From Sulfitobacter sp. HGT1 (GTDB lineage Bacteria; Pseudomonadota; Alphaproteobacteria; Rhodobacterales; Rhodobacteraceae), in assembly GCF_013282155.1 (NCBI RefSeq), contig NZ_BLWI01000008.1:434001-498000 (forward strand): a stretch of DNA of 64,000 bases, given 5' to 3'. The notes under the pieces are model-generated. The model made no database searches. It was not told the DNA's origin and saw nothing but the letters and a program-made list of their open reading frames with translations. This document shows positions 63,000 to 64,000 of the stretch, piece by piece (positions within the stretch are counted from its first letter, which is position 1; each line of letters begins with the position of its first letter). The translations under genes and the position numbers were made by a program.

Positions 63000-64000
63000 C
63001 GGCAGCCACAGCACGATAGACGGGAAGGCCACGAGCAAGGCGATCGTGATGGCATCCGCGACAAAGAACGGGGCCACGCCTTGGAACACGTCCTGAACCG
63101 TCAGGTCGTCACGCACACCGGCAACGACAAAACAGTTCAACCCGATGGGCGGGGTGATCAGGCAGAACTCGGCCATTTTCACCACCAAGATCCCGAACCA
63201 GATCGCGCACATCGGACCTGACATGCCAAAGGAACTGTCGGCGGCGGACACGAATTCGCCCCCGTTCAACGCCATCACCGCAGGATAGACCACAGGCAAG
63301 GTCAGCAGCAGCATCCCGATGGCATCCATGAACATGCCCAACACGGCATAGGCCAGCAGGATACAGATCAGGATCAGCATCGGGGCCATTTCAAGCGACG
63401 AAATCCAGTCGGCAAAGGCACCGGGCAAATCGGCAAAGCCCAGAAAGCGCACATAGATCAACACGCCCCAGATGATGCTAAAGATCATCACCGTCAGCTT
63501 GGCGGTTTCCAGCAAGGCGTCCTTCAGCTCTGGCCAGCGCATTCCGCGCCACAGCGCCATCAGGAACACGATAAACGCCCCGATGGCACCGCCTTCTGTG
63601 GGTGTGCCCCACGCATCGCCAAACGGGTTGTAGACGAAAAAGATGATGATCACGACAACGGCCACAATCGGCAAGGCCGGTGGCAGGGATTCAAACCGTT
63701 CACGCCATGTGAAGCCGGTGATCGGGGGGCCTACCTTTTTCCAGACCAGCGCAATGCCCACGATGATGATCGTATAGACCAGCGCCGAAAACGCACCGGG
63801 GATAAAGCCCGCCAGCAACAGCTTGCCCACATCCTGTTCCACGATAATGGCATAGATCACCAGAATCGCCGATGGCGGAATAAGTGAAGCCAGTGTGCCC
63901 GCAGCCGCCACAACACCGGCGGCGAATTTTTTGTTATAGCCGTTTTCGAGCATCTCTGGGATGGCGATACGCGCGAAAACCGCCGAAGTCGCAACCGAAG
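62985..64000 (-). CDS. TRAP transporter large permease, DctM subunit (5' end cut by window edge)
   Basis: At least 338 residues, open to the window edge; the reading frame continues upstream of ATG 63953 as SVATSAVFARIAIPEM, the usual DctM motif, so that ATG is internal. Later GTLASLIPPSAILVIYAI, MDAIGMLLLTLPVVYPAVMAL and KMAEFCLITPPIGLNCFVVAG fit the family. It is the main channel of a TRAP importer for carboxylates, driven by sodium or protons. The small DctQ subunit and DctP binding protein would lie beyond the window. About 80 residues of a usual 420 are missing. Confidence 0.93.
   Translation of the reverse strand, partial: SVATSAVFARIAIPEMLENGYNKKFAAGVVAAAGTLASLIPPSAILVIYAIIVEQDVGKLLLAGFIPGAFSALVYTIIIVGIALVWKKVGPPITGFTWRERFESLPPALPIVAVVVIIIFFVYNPFGDAWGTPTEGGAIGAFIVFLMALWRGMRWPELKDALLETAKLTVMIFSIIWGVLIYVRFLGFADLPGAFADWISSLEMAPMLILICILLAYAVLGMFMDAIGMLLLTLPVVYPAVMALNGGEFVSAADSSFGMSGPMCAIWFGILVVKMAEFCLITPPIGLNCFVVAGVRDDLTVQDVFQGVAPFFVADAITIALLVAFPSIVLWLPSLAS

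Overview
The window is a 64 kb chromosomal segment of an alphaproteobacterium, most likely a marine member of the Rhodobacterales (Roseobacter group). I infer this from the gene content and the moderately high GC. Pointers are a Rhodobacterales-type pyruvate carboxylase, a glyQ-FkbM-DUF6446-glyS cluster, FolE2, a NuoE-NuoF fusion protein, a SAM-II riboswitch before metZ, a DUF1127 protein and a TRAP carboxylate transporter. I saw no tRNA, rRNA, CRISPR array, prophage or intact insertion sequence. This is mostly core chromosome.

Layout. 1-7.2 kb: 5' part of a UvrD/PcrA helicase gene, an L-lactate dehydrogenase-type flavoenzyme, pyruvate carboxylase, a DUF2244 protein and a GatB/YqeY protein. 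7.3-17.5 kb: carA, an unusual membrane glycosyltransferase with a GspE-type N-terminal domain, a GntR regulator, a HAD phosphatase, a UbiH-type hydroxylase, a class V aminotransferase, two overlapping Lrp regulators divergent from ilvC, and an EamA exporter. 17.6-21.7 kb: folB-folP-glmM read leftwards and a SleB-type wall hydrolase. 21.8-28.9 kb: a leftward cluster glyQ, FkbM methyltransferase, DUF6446, glyS and a divergent PPDK. 29-41.8 kb: a secreted protein with a trypsin-like domain that has lost all three catalytic residues, trkH with a TPP enzyme, folE2, metZ with a complete SAM-II leader, a GST, yciB, an EamA permease, ftsY and a lytic transglycosylase. 41.8-53.2 kb: a periplasmic sensor protein plus hybrid histidine kinase, an orphan NuoEF-like subunit, an AlkB-type hydroxylase, xseA, purD, a ferredoxin and small secreted proteins. 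53.2-60.3 kb: a compact eight-gene vitamin B12 uptake operon (TonB receptor, binding protein, permease, ATPase, ExbB, two ExbD, TonB) behind a cobalamin riboswitch. 60.3-64 kb: an aldehyde dehydrogenase, an AI-2E family permease and part of a TRAP permease.

How the genes work together. Lactate dehydrogenase, pyruvate carboxylase and the PPDK-like protein sit around the pyruvate/PEP/oxaloacetate node. FolE2, FolB and FolP are three folate steps; folK is not in the window. The B12 operon is the clearest integrated system: outer-membrane receptor, energiser and ABC importer in one transcription unit, with a promoter, riboswitch and ribosome-site hairpin that can all be read in the sequence. The metZ leader likewise shows promoter, SAM-II aptamer and terminator in order.

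I found no clearly new multi-gene system. The most unusual items are the pseudo-protease (29055-30896), the FolB fusion with a kinase-like C-terminus (19964-20890), the PPDK with an altered ATP loop (21760-24336), the GspE-N glycosyltransferase (8597-10510), the orphan NuoEF protein beside a structured inverted repeat (44952-46753), and a dispersed intergenic repeat present three times. All assignments come from reading the sequence; no database search was run.
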